From: JAEUIE01 sp047602475
GTDB taxonomy: Bacteria > Planctomycetota > Planctomycetia > Gemmatales > HRBIN36
NCBI GenBank assembly: GCA_047602475.1
Contig: JASGHE010000002.1
Span: forward strand, 558,001-622,000
Direction: 5' to 3'
DNA length: 64,000 bases
The notes under the pieces were generated by a model, which was given only the letters and a program-made list of their open reading frames with translations, searched no databases and was not told the DNA's origin. A program made the translations under genes and the position numbers. Each line of letters begins with the position of its first letter. Position 1 is the first letter of the stretch. Positions 44,352 to 53,647 of the stretch are shown in pieces.

Positions 44352-44969
44352 ATGGGACTTCTCGAAAACGCACTTGCCGAAGGCGTCGTCACAACGACGC
44401 TTGAGCACGCCGTCAATTGGGCGAGGAAGAACAGCCTCTGGCCCATGACCTTTGGCTTGGCCTGCTGCGCCATCGAGATGATGGCGACCGGGGCATCGAA
44501 GTACGACATCGACCGCTTCGGGGCAGGGGCCTTTCGGGCCACCCCGCGCCAGGCTGATCTGATGATTGTGGCAGGCACCGTTAATCTGAAGATGGCCAGC
44601 CGGGTCAGAAGGCTCTATCAGCAGATGCCCGAGCCGAAGTTCGTCATTGCCATGGGTGCCTGCACCTGTTCCGGCGGACCGTACTATAAGTATGCCTACA
44701 ACGTCGTGAAAGGCGTTGATCTGGTCGTCCCGGTCGATGTTTATGTCCCCGGCTGTCCGCCCCGCCCCGAAGCACTTCTCGAAGGCCTGATGCGCGTGCA
44801 AGATAAGATCGAAGCCATGCACAGCTTCACAAAGGATAAGGCTGACCAAAGCGTGGCTGCGGTACAGACGGGCCGAGTGAAGTTGCCGCTGGAACTGGTG
44901 ACGATGGATTTGGCCAACGAATATGCTCTGCAAAACAAGCAGGCCGCGGTGCCGACGAAGGTAAAGTGA
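44352..44969 (+). CDS. nuoB: NADH-quinone oxidoreductase subunit B (isolated gene)
   Basis: The complex I subunit that carries the terminal 4Fe-4S cluster N2. The protein has 205 residues. Cluster ligands are visible as ACCAIEMM (two adjacent Cys), MGACTCSGG and PGCPPRPE, and WARKNSLWPMTFGLACC is typical. The C-terminal tail from about 160 is variable. No nuoA, C or D adjoins it, whereas these are usually consecutive, so complex I genes are scattered here or this is an extra copy. ATG 44352 has no clear ribosome site because the repeat reaches almost to the start. Confidence 0.93.
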   Translation: MGLLENALAEGVVTTTLEHAVNWARKNSLWPMTFGLACCAIEMMATGASKYDIDRFGAGAFRATPRQADLMIVAGTVNLKMASRVRRLYQQMPEPKFVIAMGACTCSGGPYYKYAYNVVKGVDLVVPVDVYVPGCPPRPEALLEGLMRVQDKIEAMHSFTKDKADQSVAAVQTGRVKLPLELVTMDLANEYALQNKQAAVPTKVK

Positions 44970-45009
44970 CACATTTGCTCTACATCTATTGAGTTGGGCA
45001 TGGTAAAAT

Positions 45010-45023
45010 GTTGACATGTCAAC
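45010..45023. promoter_or_regulatory. 14-bp perfect palindrome spanning the antitoxin start codon
   Basis: GTTGACATGTCAAC includes the ATG at 45016. It is a likely autoregulatory operator of the DUF433/DUF5615 module, or an RNA hairpin that hides the start codon. Confidence 0.5.
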
Positions 45024-45378
45024 AACAATCAACACTCTTGCTGCACCAGATGCGGTAGCTGGCACGCATATTGTCTCAACTATAGACACATGCAATGGGC
45101 AGCCTCGTATCAATGGTACGCGAATTCGGGTATGGGACGTTTATTGGTGGTATGAGCGAGAAGGAATGAGTGTCGATCAGATCATTGCCGACTACCCGCA
45201 ACTCAGCCCTGCTGCTATCCACGCCGCCATGACCTTCTATTGGGATCATCGTGAGGAGTTACATCAACACCATGATGCATCGAGGAAGTTAGTAGAAGAA
45301 CACCAACGCAAGAATCCTTCAGTAGTTCAAGCCAGGATTGAGAAGCTACATGGCACGAAGTCTCAAGTTTCATCTTGA
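45016..45378 (+). CDS. DUF433 antitoxin-like protein
   Basis: A protein of 120 residues. The DUF433 core reads CNGQPRINGTRIRVWDVYWW, then EGMSVDQIIADYPQLSPAAI and AAMTFYWDHREEL, a small winged-helix-like fold (VapB-type antitoxin in DUF5615 modules). A longer than usual charged C-terminal tail follows. The downstream DUF5615 gene overlaps it by 29 bases in another frame, as expected for a TA operon. Function as antitoxin is from family knowledge. Confidence 0.82.
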   Translation: MSTTINTLAAPDAVAGTHIVSTIDTCNGQPRINGTRIRVWDVYWWYEREGMSVDQIIADYPQLSPAAIHAAMTFYWDHREELHQHHDASRKLVEEHQRKNPSVVQARIEKLHGTKSQVSS

Positions 45379-45688
45379 TGAAAACATGGGACATGCGATT
45401 GCCAAGTCGCTCACTCGACGCGGCATGGATGTCACCACGACTTCAGCGACTGGCCTGATTCAGGCGAATGATCCTCGTCAGCTTCTGTACTGTTCACAGA
45501 ATCAACGAGTATTACTGACCTGCGACTTTGATTTTGTTCAACTACACAATCGAGGAATCTCACACAGTGGCATTGTGATCTTCAAAGACGAGGATCGTCA
45601 GTTGATAGGCCCAGTCGTTCGTTTTGTTGAACTGATGTGGGAAATCATGGAAACCGATGAAATGTCTCAGCAGTTGATATACGCCTAA
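45350..45688 (+). CDS. DUF5615 PIN-like toxin
   Basis: A protein of 112 residues. It opens with LKFHLDENMGHAIAKSL, where D and E supply the first PIN-like metal ligands. It continues with NDPRQLLYCSQNQRVLLTCDFDF, the conserved T-x-D-x-D block, and GISHSGIVIF. This is the Mut7-C/PIN-like DUF5615 family, the presumed RNase toxin partner of DUF433. The start is ATG 45350 after AGGATTGAG. Its 3' end overlaps the convergent PSD1 locus by 4 bases. Confidence 0.82.
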   Translation: MARSLKFHLDENMGHAIAKSLTRRGMDVTTTSATGLIQANDPRQLLYCSQNQRVLLTCDFDFVQLHNRGISHSGIVIFKDEDRQLIGPVVRFVELMWEIMETDEMSQQLIYA

Positions 45689-48600
45689 CGTCGCTGCACC
45701 ACCTCGTCATGATTCAGCATTGCCTGGGCCACGATGGCGCTCGCTGCCAGTTCTTCGATGGCCAACTTGGGATCTACCTTCGTTTCACCCAGTGCTAGTA
45801 GTTTCTTTGCTGCTTCCAGGTCGTTGGCATACATCGCTTTCTGTGTGTTCCACAGTTTCACCAGCACGCCTGATTCTTTTGGCAGTATAGACCGACCGGT
45901 GACTGTCCGGAACATCCATGCTAATCGATCCTCCAGCGTCCCTGGCTGTTGCATCATCTTCTGCCCCAGAACCTTAGCTGCTTCGACGAGTTGTACATCG
46001 TTCAGTATGCAAGTGCCTGTAGCGGCGTGCTGGTAGCCTGCCTGCGAACGATGCAGACATTCCGTTCCGCTGCATCGAACGTGATCATGGCCGGGTGGGG
46101 CACCGTCCGCTTCCAGAAGGTGTAAAGACTGCGACGATAGAGATCAGCACCGTGGCTCTGATCATACTTCGGGTTGCCCATGGCCACTTCCCAGAGACCT
46201 TGTGGTTGATAAGGCTTCACACCGGGGCCACCGAGTTTCTCGACGAGCAGGCCGCTATCAGCTAGCGCCTGGTCACGCATCATCTCAGCCGAGAGCCGAC
46301 GCACTGGGTAATGGCTAAGAAGTTTGTTATCGATGTCTTTGGCCATCTGCTCCGGCGTCGCCTGGCTGCTTTGTCGATAGGTGGCTGAGAGTGCCATCAT
46401 CTTCAGCAGTCGCTTGATGTCCCATGGTTTAGCCTGTGGGTCGCTCGGTTGTGCAAACTCCTGAGCCAACCAATCGAGCAACTCCGGATGAGAAGGGCGT
46501 GCTCCCTGGGTACCAAAGTTGTCGCTGGTCTCCACCAGGCCGGTGCCGAACATCTGTTGCCAGAGACGATTGACGACGACACGAGCAGTGAGCGGGTTAC
46601 CCGGTTCGAGTAGCCACTTCGCCAGCCCCAATCGATTGCGTGGCTGATCAGCCTTCATCGGCGGAAAGATAGCCGGCGTGTTGCCGGTGACCGGATCGCC
46701 AAGAGCATCGTAGGCCCCACGTTTGAGGATGAACGCCGGCTTGGGGGTGGGCAGTTCTTGCATCACCATGGCTTCGGGGAGAGGCGTGACGAGGTTATTC
46801 AGTTCACGTCGGAGAGCGTGAAGGTTTTGCTGATTTACTATCTCCAACAACGATCCAGTTGAGACGAAGTGATCAAGAACCAAAGAACGATCACGATTAG
46901 ACATCTTTTCCAAGGGTTTATCCCAGATCAATTTCGCTGCTGAAGGTGAATATTCGTAAAGAGCCTCGAGCGCCGACAATTCTCTTTCGAAGATTCGCAG
47001 TTCATCGACTGCTCCTCCCTTAAACCCATTGTCCCGAAATCGGAAGCCCAGTGCCAGGTTAGGCTCACTGCCTCCGTAAGTGATGTCCTTGTATAAGCCA
47101 TCACGAATGGTGTTGACTTCGACCGGTTGGCCATTGAGATACAGGTGCAGCCCCGAAGCCTTGCTGGAACCATCGTAAGTAACGGTGATCTGCGACCACT
47201 GCCCAATCTCCAACGCTGTCCTGCTCACCACCTTCAGCGAGTTGCCCGGCCACATGTGATGCAGCCCGAACGCCACATGGTTATTTTCCAGCAGGAGTTC
47301 ATATCCTCTGCTCCCGGCGTCAATCGGCGCTTTGCTATGATGCAGTACGACAGCTCGTGCCATGGGAACCGGCGGCTTGATCCACAGGCTGATGGAGAAC
47401 GGATTGACACGACTGAAATGGCCGATGCCGGGAAACTCGAACCCGTTCTCGCCATCCAGCAACACAGCCTGCCCCTCACGACCGGGGACAAGTTTGGGCT
47501 GTTCATGTGCATTCCCTGCCTGCTTGGAACTCAGTTGATTGGGAGTCTTGTTCTTCTCCAGTTCATCGAAGGAAAAGGCAGCTACCAAGCCCCTTGGTTT
47601 CAAGCTCAAGACTTTTTGTCTCCATTCCTGATCCTCGTTTAGTTGCAGCCTCTCTTTCGTTCGTATTTGTTCGCCAACTCTATCCTCAATGCGATTTTGC
47701 AACTCGGCAATCTTCCTGTCCGTCGCCTCGTCACTCAGCAGCAACGTCGGCACCGGCATCGATGATGTGAAATAACTCGTTTGCCCCGATTCATCGATGT
47801 TCTGAAACAGACTGAACAGCGAGTAATAATCCTTCTGAGTGAACGGATCATACTTGTGATCGTGACAACGGGTGCAATCAAAGGTCAGCCCCAGGAAAGC
47901 GGTACCAAAGGTGTTGACCCGATCGACGACGTAGGAGACACGATACTCTTCTTCGATGACGCCCCCCTCTTCATTCTGCATGTGCAGGCGATTGAAGGCG
48001 GTGGCCAGCCGTTGATCTTTCGTGGGGTTGGGCAACAGGTCGCCGGCGAGTTGCCAGGTGACGAACTGATCGTAGGGCAGGTTCTGGTTGAATGCCTTCA
48101 CCACCCAGTCTCGATACGGCCACATGGGGCGGTAGCGGTCCATCTGGTAGCCATGCGTATCGGCATAACGGGCGAGATCGAGCCAATCGGTGGCCATCCG
48201 TTCGCCGTAACGAGGGGAGGCGAGGAGCCGATCTACCTGTTTCTCAAATGCAGTAGGCGACTGATCAGCAAGAAATGTGTCGAGTTCAGCCAGCGTGGGC
48301 GGCAATCCCGTCAGATCAAGCGATACCCGCCGCAGCCAGGCTTCCTTGCTGGTATCGTTCTGCGGTTTGAGTCCGACACTCTCTAGTTTCGCAAGGATGA
48401 ACCGATCGATAGGCTGCTTTACCCAGGATGGGTCTTTCACGTCTTTGAATGCAGGCTTTGTCGTGCAGTGAAAGCCCAGTGCTGATCCCACTTGGCACCG
48501 CTATCGATCCACTGTTTGAGCAACTCCTTCTGCTTGTCACTCAGCGTTCGTTTCGCTTCCGGCGGTGGCATCACTTCCGATTCATCCTTCGACATGATGC

Positions 48601-48844
48601 GTTGGATGAGTTCACTCTCGGCACTCTTGCCGGGAATGATGACCGCCTTGCCCTTCTTGACTCTGAACACTCCTTCCCTGGTATCAAACCGCAGCCCAGC
48701 CTTGCGAGCGTCGGCATCGGGGCCGTGGCAGTGGAAGCACTTGTCGGAGAGGATGGGCAGGATGTCGCGTCCGAAATCGGGGGATTGCCCCAAAATAGAC
48801 GAAGACCAAGCCAAAACGCCAATAACGAAGATTACCAGTCTCAT
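45685..48844 (-). pseudogene. PSD1 (cytochrome c-like / DUF1549 / DUF1553) protein, two frameshifts
   Basis: Three consecutive frames make one family-length protein of about 1050 residues. Piece 1 (48437-48844): signal peptide, then CFHCHGPDADARKAGLRFD, the PSC1 haem CxxCH domain. Piece 2 (46002-48491): DUF1549 (PIDRFILAKLE, DLTGLPPTLAELD, RYADTHGYQ), a central LamG-like jelly-roll (ISLWIKPPVP, LYLNGQPVE), and DUF1553 (NRLGLAKWLLEPGNPLTARV). Piece 3 (45685-45957): the usual DUF1553 end (RLAWMFRTVTGR, ASAIVAQAMLNHDEVVQRR). Frames join if one base is restored at about 48462 (after FTA, leading to TKPAFKDV) and one at about 46005 (LQALAY then LNDVQLVEAAK). The family is planctomycete-specific and of unknown biochemical role. 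Its usual DUF1501 partner lies 3 kb upstream. Confidence 0.85.
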
Positions 48845-48854
48845 AGAATGTTAC

Positions 48855-49304
48855 TCAAGGTGTCTTTTGAACGTCGGCAGGTTGGATTACAGTGATCATT
48901 CCAAAGCGAAGAAAATCTTGCGTATTAAAGGTCAGAAGGTGAGTGACATCATTGACAATCATGGTGGCAGCAAGATGTGTGTCATGTGACTTTTTGCCCG
49001 TAACATTATGCTTTACCACCAGGTCTTCCCATACGCTGACTACGGAAGAAGTTTCTGGAACCAAAGTGAATAACGATAGTGTCTCTCTATAGATCGTTTG
49101 TGCTTCAAGGCAGGTTCGACGTAATCCATTTTGTTCGACGGGCCGTGTGGCTACTGCCCATAACTCAAAGAAAACTTGGGGACTGACACATAGTTCATGA
49201 CCTTGCAATGTTAATTCACTAATAGCACCACAAGCCTGTGAATGCTGGGCATGCTCTGGTTCCAAGCTTCGAGCAATGACGTTGGTATCGCATAATATTT
49301 TCAT
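48855..49304 (-). CDS. PIN-domain toxin (VapC-like), paralogue A
   Basis: A protein of 149 residues. Metal-ligand pattern of PIN RNases: MKILCDTNVIARSLEP (first Asp), FELWAVATRP (Glu), KKSHDTHLAATMI (Asp), LLTFNTQDF (final Asp). The ATG overlaps the antitoxin stop (ATGA). It shares motifs along its whole length with the toxin at 51088-51537, so the two are paralogues. It lies 10 bases downstream of nothing else but directly upstream (in transcription) of the PSD1 gene. Confidence 0.87.
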   Translation of the reverse strand: MKILCDTNVIARSLEPEHAQHSQACGAISELTLQGHELCVSPQVFFELWAVATRPVEQNGLRRTCLEAQTIYRETLSLFTLVPETSSVVSVWEDLVVKHNVTGKKSHDTHLAATMIVNDVTHLLTFNTQDFLRFGMITVIQPADVQKTP

Positions 49305-49531
49305 TCCCCTCTACCTTCATAGATGGATTCCCGACTATCGTCAAAATGAGGATTCGTGCTCCTTTGACTTTTCGTCCAGGCAGAAAATCTATTCACCCAT
49401 TCTTGTGGAGATAGTTTAGCCGGGCGAGATGTTCGGGGTTCGAGTAATTGCTTACGAGCTTGGGCCACTTGCAGCTCAATTTCATTGACTACACTTTCTG
49501 GCAACCCACTTACATCTATGACGTGTGACAT
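49301..49531 (-). CDS. Antitoxin of PIN module A
   Basis: A protein of 76 residues beginning MSHVIDVSGLPESVVNEIEL, ending HFDDSRESIYEGRGE. A basic/Pro middle with LSPQEWVNRFSAW. The start at 49531 follows GGGAGA; the longer frame from 49579 is rejected. Both ends match the antitoxin at 51534-51764. The conserved C-terminal DDSRESIY-x-GRGE presumably docks on the toxin. Confidence 0.8.
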   Translation of the reverse strand: MSHVIDVSGLPESVVNEIELQVAQARKQLLEPRTSRPAKLSPQEWVNRFSAWTKSQRSTNPHFDDSRESIYEGRGE

Positions 49532-49611
49532 GTCGATCTCCCTTACCCATGCGATTCTATCACAGACAGGCCCCTTCAATCAAGCACCTCCTGCATTCCA
49601 GATAGGAGGTA

Positions 49612-51078
49612 TTAGTGTATGCCTCCTACATCTACGCACATCACGCACCCCTTCCCCCGTAAATATAACTGTCCCCGCGCCAGCACCGGCCCGGCCCAAC
49701 AAGGATACTTCAAAGTCGGCACTGCTGACGCAGCATCCCACACCGCCGCCTGTTCATAGCCAGAAGCCTGAGCCTTGATCATGAACAGCCAACCCTCTTC
49801 CACGAAATAGAACAGATAGCCATTCGCCGTGATGAGAGAGCCCCGGCCAGCTACTTCATCCTTGAGTGCCGGCTTCGCTGTCCATTTCACTTTCCCCGTC
49901 GCCCATTCGACACAACGTATTTCTGCATCGTTGCGATGCCGACTGGTGCAGCCATATAAATGACCGTCAATCAAGACAGGCGTAGACCAATGGCAGCAAA
50001 CTCCCTGGTCCTTCTTCCTCGGTGACGCTGCCCAGGTCTGTTCCAGAAGACGCTCATTAACCTTAAGTTGCACGCAACCTATCTCATACGATTCAGTGAC
50101 GAACAGCCTGTCGTTCTGCACTACCAGATTGCTGGCATTCACTGCGTTATAAGATCGAGCACGGTAAGGATATCTGAATCGTTCAACTCCCGTCTCAGGA
50201 TCGAACCCGACAACACCGCCTCGTGCAAAGACGAGGCCAGTACGCTGCCCTTGAAGTGTCACAACTTGAGGGCTGGCATAGCTGGCTAAATCCTGCCCAC
50301 ACTGGTAGAGCACTTGTCCGCTGGCTTTATCAAAGGCAACAATACACGAACCACTGTTCTTGAGGCTCATGAAGTCCTTATCAGTGCTTCCCGGCGGGCT
50401 GCCGCCCACTTGCACGAGCAGCTTGTCGCCATCAATCAACGGCGTGCTGCCTACGCCGAAGATATTCTGCACCACACCAAAGGTGGCGAGTATGTTGATC
50501 TTCCAAAGCAGTTGGCCATCTTCCAACCGCAGGCAATGCAGCATGCCCTCAGGGCCATAGAGATAGACACGTGCCCCATCGCTGACTGGGGAAGCCCGTG
50601 GTCCGCCATCGTAGCCTTGTTTGTCTCGATAGTCGGTGGGATACCGAAACTGCCAAAGTTCCTGACCCGTGTCACTATGCATGCAACGGCAGCGCACCTC
50701 ATTGTTGATACGATCAAACACTATCACACGACCCCGGACGACAGACGGGGCAGCATATCCTTCGCCTATTTCAGCAGTCCAAACGATCTTTGGTCCCTGA
50801 GTAGACCAAGGCTTCAACCTTGCATCGGTTGTATGACCATCGCCTGTAGGCCCAAGAAAACTAGGCCAATCGACACCTTCACGCTGACTCAGATCAGCTG
50901 CCAACGGAACTGCGGACTTGACCAAAGGCGTGGCTGCAAACGTCTCTGCTAGCGGTCGGGTGCTGGCGACGTGCCTGACCGTATCGACAAACTCTTTGGG
51001 CACGAACCACCAGGCCCATAGCCCCAATGCGGCCAGAGCGCTGACCAGGAATGTGAGTACGATCATGGGGAGTTTCAT
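49612..51078 (-). CDS. PQQ-like beta-propeller protein
   Basis: A protein of 488 residues. An N-terminal membrane anchor (about 5-25) is followed by a linker and an eight-bladed PQQ/YVTN-type propeller (from about 70: WPSFLGPTGDGHT, a phrase common in planctomycete PQQ proteins). The blades have G-x-x-L-W/V-x-W-type ends (TGQELWQFRY, TGKVKWTAKP). No methanol-dehydrogenase active-site Asp/Cys pair is recognisable, so a scaffold or assembly (BamB-like) role is as likely as an enzyme. The ATG at 51078 is preferred to GTG 51084. It sits between the two TA modules. Confidence 0.8.
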   Translation of the reverse strand: MKLPMIVLTFLVSALAALGLWAWWFVPKEFVDTVRHVASTRPLAETFAATPLVKSAVPLAADLSQREGVDWPSFLGPTGDGHTTDARLKPWSTQGPKIVWTAEIGEGYAAPSVVRGRVIVFDRINNEVRCRCMHSDTGQELWQFRYPTDYRDKQGYDGGPRASPVSDGARVYLYGPEGMLHCLRLEDGQLLWKINILATFGVVQNIFGVGSTPLIDGDKLLVQVGGSPPGSTDKDFMSLKNSGSCIVAFDKASGQVLYQCGQDLASYASPQVVTLQGQRTGLVFARGGVVGFDPETGVERFRYPYRARSYNAVNASNLVVQNDRLFVTESYEIGCVQLKVNERLLEQTWAASPRKKDQGVCCHWSTPVLIDGHLYGCTSRHRNDAEIRCVEWATGKVKWTAKPALKDEVAGRGSLITANGYLFYFVEEGWLFMIKAQASGYEQAAVWDAASAVPTLKYPCWAGPVLARGQLYLRGKGCVMCVDVGGIH

Positions 51079-51087
51079 TCTCACGTC

Positions 51088-51537
51088 TCATGGCATAGTT
51101 TGAACTTGTGCTGGTGTGTAAATGGTAATGCCACCATAACGGTTGAAATCTTGAATGTTGAGTGTCAGAAGATGATTAATCTGATGCACCTTCATGGCCG
51201 CTACCAGTCGGGCATCATGCGCGTTCTTACCCTGAACACGATATTGATCAACGAGGTTCTCCCATTCCTGACGCACCATAGGGACATCGTCGAGAATCAT
51301 GAATAGCGTTTTGATGTTCCGGAGAATAGCAATGGCTTCAGAATGTGACTTGCCCAATCCATTGGAGGATAATGGTCGTGTGAGCACAACCCAAAGTTCA
51401 TAGAGGTTCTGAGGAACAATAGTTGTTAGAAATCCTCTCTGTCGCACTAGTTGAAGAGAACCTGTAACCTCTTGAAATAGTGGTTGACTGGGATCAATGC
51501 TTCGACTCAGCACGTTGGTATCGCAGAGTATTCTCAT
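51088..51537 (-). CDS. PIN-domain toxin (VapC-like), paralogue B
   Basis: A protein of 149 residues, the same length as paralogue A. MRILCDTNVLSRSIDP, YELWVVLTRPLSSNGLG, KNAHDARLVAAMK and LLTLNIQDFNRYG keep all four acidic positions of the PIN site. The ATG overlaps the antitoxin stop (ATGA). Similarity to the toxin at 48855-49304 runs to the final VQ-x-x-P residues, showing duplication of the whole module. Confidence 0.87.
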   Translation of the reverse strand: MRILCDTNVLSRSIDPSQPLFQEVTGSLQLVRQRGFLTTIVPQNLYELWVVLTRPLSSNGLGKSHSEAIAILRNIKTLFMILDDVPMVRQEWENLVDQYRVQGKNAHDARLVAAMKVHQINHLLTLNIQDFNRYGGITIYTPAQVQTMP

Positions 51538-51764
51538 TCACCTCGCCCTGCGTAGATAGACTCCCTGCTGTCATCAATCGTTGCATGGCACGGAGGCTGG
51601 CTTTGCACCCATGCAGTAAATTGCCTCACCCACTCATCGGGTGACAGATCGTCAGGTGAAACAGGAGGCTTTTGCATGACCGATTCCCGCTTCTTCTCGA
51701 CGAAGCGACGAATATCCTCGACATCATTTTCAGGCAACCCGGAAACATCAATGATCTGGTTCAT
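51534..51764 (-). CDS. Antitoxin of PIN module B
   Basis: A protein of 76 residues, MNQIIDVSGLPENDVEDI ... IDDSRESIYAGRGE, the same length as the module A antitoxin and alike at both ends. The middle differs (SPDDLSPDEWVRQFTAW versus KLSPQEWVNRFSAW). Starts 24 bases downstream of the DUF1501 stop, so it could be read through from that gene. Confidence 0.82.
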   Translation of the reverse strand: MNQIIDVSGLPENDVEDIRRFVEKKRESVMQKPPVSPDDLSPDEWVRQFTAWVQSQPPCHATIDDSRESIYAGRGE

Positions 51765-51788
51765 AGAGTACCTCGCCTTCTTATTCTA

Positions 51789-53213
51789 TCACGCCACCAC
51801 ATCCTTCACCACACGGCAAGGCTCCACACCCGTCAGCCGCATGTCGAGACCTTGATACTTGAAGTTGAACCGCTGGTAGTCGATGCCACACAGATAAAGC
51901 AGCGTCGCATGCAGATCGTGAACACTGACGACATTCTCGACGGAGCGATATCCCAACTCATCGGTGTTGCCGTAGGTAATGCCACCCTTGATGCCTCCGC
52001 CGGCCATCCAGAGTGAGAACGACAGAATATGGTGATCCCGACCACTCCCCTGACCCATGGGTGTACGGCCAAACTCGCCACCCCAGATCACCAGCGTATC
52101 TTCCAGCATCCCCCGCTGCTTCAGATCGGTCAACAGCGCAGCACTCGCCTGATCCACATCCTTCGCTGCGATCTTCATGTTCGGTTCAATGTCGCCATGG
52201 TGATCCCATGCACGATGATAGAGTTGGATGAAACGCACGCCCCGTTCCGCAAGTCGGCGGGCCATCAGGCAATTGGAGGCAAAGCTGCCATCGCCCGGCT
52301 CCTTGATGCCATACTGTTCCAGGATGGGTTTGGGTTCCTTACTGAAATCGGTGAGATCGGGCACCGAGGTCTGCATGCGGAACGCCAGCTCGTACTGGGC
52401 GATGCGGGTGGCAATCTCCGGATCGTGCTTCTCCTCAGCGAGGATGCCATTCATGCGCTGGATCTCATCGACGATCTGCCGCTGCGTGCTCTGACAGACG
52501 CCGGGCGGGTTGCCGACGTAGTGAACCGCTTCACCTTTCGACTGAAAGAGGATGCCTTGGTACTTGCTGGGAAGAAACCCCGACGACCATTGCCGAGCTG
52601 AAACAGGCTGTGCACCGCCCGCCTTGCTCGTCGATGTCAGCACGATGAACCCTGGCAGATTCGCAGTCTCCGCACCCAGACCGTAAAGCAGCCAGCTACC
52701 CATGCTCGGCCGGCCCTTGATGATTGAACCGGAGTTCATGAAGGCATGGGCCGGGTCGTGGTTGATCTGCTCCGTCTGCATCGAACGGATGATCGCAAGC
52801 TCATCGGCATGCTTGGCGATGTGCGGGAAGAGTTCCGAGATCTCCTGCCCCGATTGGCCATGCTTGGCGAACTTGGCGAACGAGCCCCGGGCGATGAGTT
52901 TGGTGTTTTGCAGCTGTGCCAGTTGCTGGCCTTTGGTGAACGATTCCGGGAAGGGTTTGCCATTGAGTTCCGTGAGCTTCGGCTTCCAGTCGAACGATTC
53001 GTGCTGGGATGCTCCACCAGCCATGCAGAGGTGAATCACCCGTTTTGCCTTGGCTGGGAAGTGCAGCTTGGTCAGCACGCCCCTGGGCTTGTCATCATTG
53101 GCAGCAGCGTTCGACCAGCCAAGCAGTTCACCCAGAGCGATGGCACCGAGGCCATAGGCGGAGTGTTGCAAGAAGGCCCGGCGGGGAATGTTAGAGAGGT
53201 TCGCTGGTATCAT
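51789..53213 (-). CDS. DUF1501 protein (Tat-exported sulfatase-fold)
   Basis: A protein of 474 residues. The N-terminus IPRRAFLQHSAYGLGAIALG is a twin-arginine-type signal. The body is the DUF1501 family, an alkaline-phosphatase-superfamily relative, with HLCMAGGASQHESFDWKP, WDHHGDIE and WGGEFGRTPMGQG, GRDHH supplying metal-type ligands. In planctomycetes it normally pairs with a PSD1 (DUF1549/1553) gene; here that partner is 3 kb downstream, beyond two TA modules. Biochemical role unknown, possibly polysaccharide desulfation. ATG 53213 is chosen because the Tat signal begins there. Confidence 0.9.
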   Translation of the reverse strand: MIPANLSNIPRRAFLQHSAYGLGAIALGELLGWSNAAANDDKPRGVLTKLHFPAKAKRVIHLCMAGGASQHESFDWKPKLTELNGKPFPESFTKGQQLAQLQNTKLIARGSFAKFAKHGQSGQEISELFPHIAKHADELAIIRSMQTEQINHDPAHAFMNSGSIIKGRPSMGSWLLYGLGAETANLPGFIVLTSTSKAGGAQPVSARQWSSGFLPSKYQGILFQSKGEAVHYVGNPPGVCQSTQRQIVDEIQRMNGILAEEKHDPEIATRIAQYELAFRMQTSVPDLTDFSKEPKPILEQYGIKEPGDGSFASNCLMARRLAERGVRFIQLYHRAWDHHGDIEPNMKIAAKDVDQASAALLTDLKQRGMLEDTLVIWGGEFGRTPMGQGSGRDHHILSFSLWMAGGGIKGGITYGNTDELGYRSVENVVSVHDLHATLLYLCGIDYQRFNFKYQGLDMRLTGVEPCRVVKDVVA

Positions 53214-53287
53214 TTTTGGATCAACTCTATGAGGAGCCTGTTCAAGTAGGATACCATGCCCGCTCCTCAAGAGAAATGGGTAAGTCT

Positions 53288-53647
53288 CTAAGTCTTCACC
53301 GTACTCTTCTGATTCGACTTACCCTTCGTCTCTCGTTCTCCCTCCCGTCGCTGGGCCATCATGAATGAATACAACGTCTCCGCCGCGGACTGCCACTTGC
53401 CGGCCCGCGCGGTGGCGATGACTTCGTTCAAATAGATTGATGCCGATTCAGGTAACGTCCCCGAGGCGAGATAACCTTTTAAGCGTTGTTCACATTGCGC
53501 CATCTTCTTTTCATCTCTTGCTGTGACTGCGGTAAAAAGAGCATCGACAGTATTAAAGACATCCTTATCGGCGCCCATCTGAGGCGGCTTACTACAACCA
53601 GCCATTATCAAACAAGCCAGTAAACACAGCAGCTTAATAGTCTTCAC
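53288..53647 (-). CDS. Small lipoprotein of unknown function
   Basis: A protein of 119 residues. The signal peptide ends in lipobox LIMAGC (Cys18), so it is lipid-anchored. The rest is helical, with KDVFNTVDALFTAVTARDEKKM and a Lys/Glu/Ser-rich tail. It overlaps the end of the DUF1559 gene by 14 bases and is surely cotranscribed with it; similar small lipoproteins often follow DUF1559 genes. Confidence 0.75.
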   Translation of the reverse strand: MKTIKLLCLLACLIMAGCSKPPQMGADKDVFNTVDALFTAVTARDEKKMAQCEQRLKGYLASGTLPESASIYLNEVIATARAGKWQSAAETLYSFMMAQRREGERETKGKSNQKSTVKT

